Of a DNA stretch of 44,652 nucleotides, positions 44,374 to 44,652 are shown piece by piece (the first letter of the stretch is position 1; each line of letters starts with the position of its first letter). This DNA is from Photobacterium sanguinicancri (lineage in GTDB: Bacteria > Pseudomonadota > Gammaproteobacteria > Enterobacterales > Vibrionaceae). The notes below the pieces were generated by a model. It was not told the DNA's origin. It saw only the letters and a program-made list of their open reading frames with translations, and did not search any database. The translations under genes and the position numbers were made by a program. The stretch is from contig NZ_NOIF01000019.1 of NCBI RefSeq assembly GCF_002265265.1, positions 1 to 44,652 on the forward strand, read 5' to 3'.

Positions 44374-44652
44374 AGATTCACCTAATGATTGATGTTAAAC
44401 CTTAGTTTCACTCATACCGTCCCGACTTATCGTGATGCAAGGCATAAATTTCTACCCTATTTTTCACGGCTCTCATAACCATCTGAATCCAAATGATTAT
44501 TTTTAGTGGCATTAAAAAGGGGAATACTCAGGTCGATATCAACCAAGATTTATGGCTAGTACCTGGTATAGGTATGGCTCTGTTCAGCAACTTAGTTGAG
44601 AGCCCAGCATCCAGCGATTCTCTCTGTGAATGTAGCCTTTGATAGTGAATCA
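44374..44652. other. Upstream region of cas1 to the window end
   Basis: No firm gene is visible. The stretch should hold the cas1 promoter on the minus strand. It contains ACCCTATTTTT (44454-44464), identical to an element of the CRISPR leader. A 49-codon open frame (44493-44642, plus) lacks a ribosome-binding site and is not called. The far end cannot be interpreted without more sequence. Confidence 0.4.

Noticed and set aside
44454..44466. Site CCC-TATTTTTCA upstream of cas1 as the target of the mini-CRISPR guide
   Set aside because: Only the first three bases of the guide match next to the CC; the nine-base match is to the PAM-distal part of the spacer, so it does not fit seed-first binding.
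44493..44642. 49-codon plus-strand ORF upstream of cas1
   Set aside because: No ribosome-binding site, no recognisable motif, and it overlaps the expected cas1 promoter. It may be the tail of something lying past the window, but this cannot be judged.

Overview
The window looks like a chromosomal segment of a marine gammaproteobacterium of the Vibrionaceae, most probably Photobacterium or a close relative. This is inferred from moderately AT-rich composition, the housekeeping set (RhlE-type helicase, NupC transporter, family II pyrophosphatase) and a type I-F CRISPR-Cas system. No rRNA or tRNA gene is visible to settle it.

Region 1 (1-22.7 kb) is a large exosortase A (XrtA)-type exopolysaccharide locus. 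It runs from a truncated initiating glycosyl-phosphotransferase through a polysaccharide deacetylase, a FemAB-like protein, a glycosyltransferase, exosortase A fused to an EpsI-like domain, an asparagine-synthase-like amidotransferase, two GT4 enzymes and one GT2 enzyme. An O-antigen-ligase-like polymerase/ligase lies on the opposite strand, preceded by a translationally coupled 29-residue membrane peptide. Then come three GDP-heptose genes (hddA, gmhA, hddC), a flippase, a membrane-anchored beta-helix protein, a GNAT/FemAB-type acyltransferase, the TPR lipoprotein PrsT, a secreted serine protease and a VanZ-like protein. Together they would build, modify and export a heptose-containing polymer and anchor PEP-CTERM proteins, although no PEP-CTERM substrate is seen here.

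Region 2 (22.7-32.7 kb) holds a beta-helix lipoprotein, two short unrecognised ORFs, a DEAD-box helicase, a small membrane protein, an alcohol dehydrogenase with a Fur-like box, a LysR regulator, a VOC-protein remnant, an FMN reductase, an exported family II pyrophosphatase and a nucleoside transporter. Several clear intrinsic terminators separate these units.

Region 3 (32.7-44.4 kb) is a complete type I-F CRISPR-Cas locus on the minus strand: cas1, cas2-3, csy1, csy2, csy3, csy4, leader, then an array of 53 repeats and 52 spacers ending in a degenerate trailer repeat.

The most interesting signal is in the 216-bp gap between cas2-3 and csy1. On the strand opposite to the cas genes there is a mini-CRISPR: two degenerate repeats, both keeping the Csy4-type stem-loop through compensatory changes, flank a short 23-nt spacer. 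It has its own sigma70-like promoter and a 3' hairpin. This has the architecture of a cas-regulating guide RNA (CreR-like) or a CreA-type antitoxin RNA. Its target could not be identified by eye.
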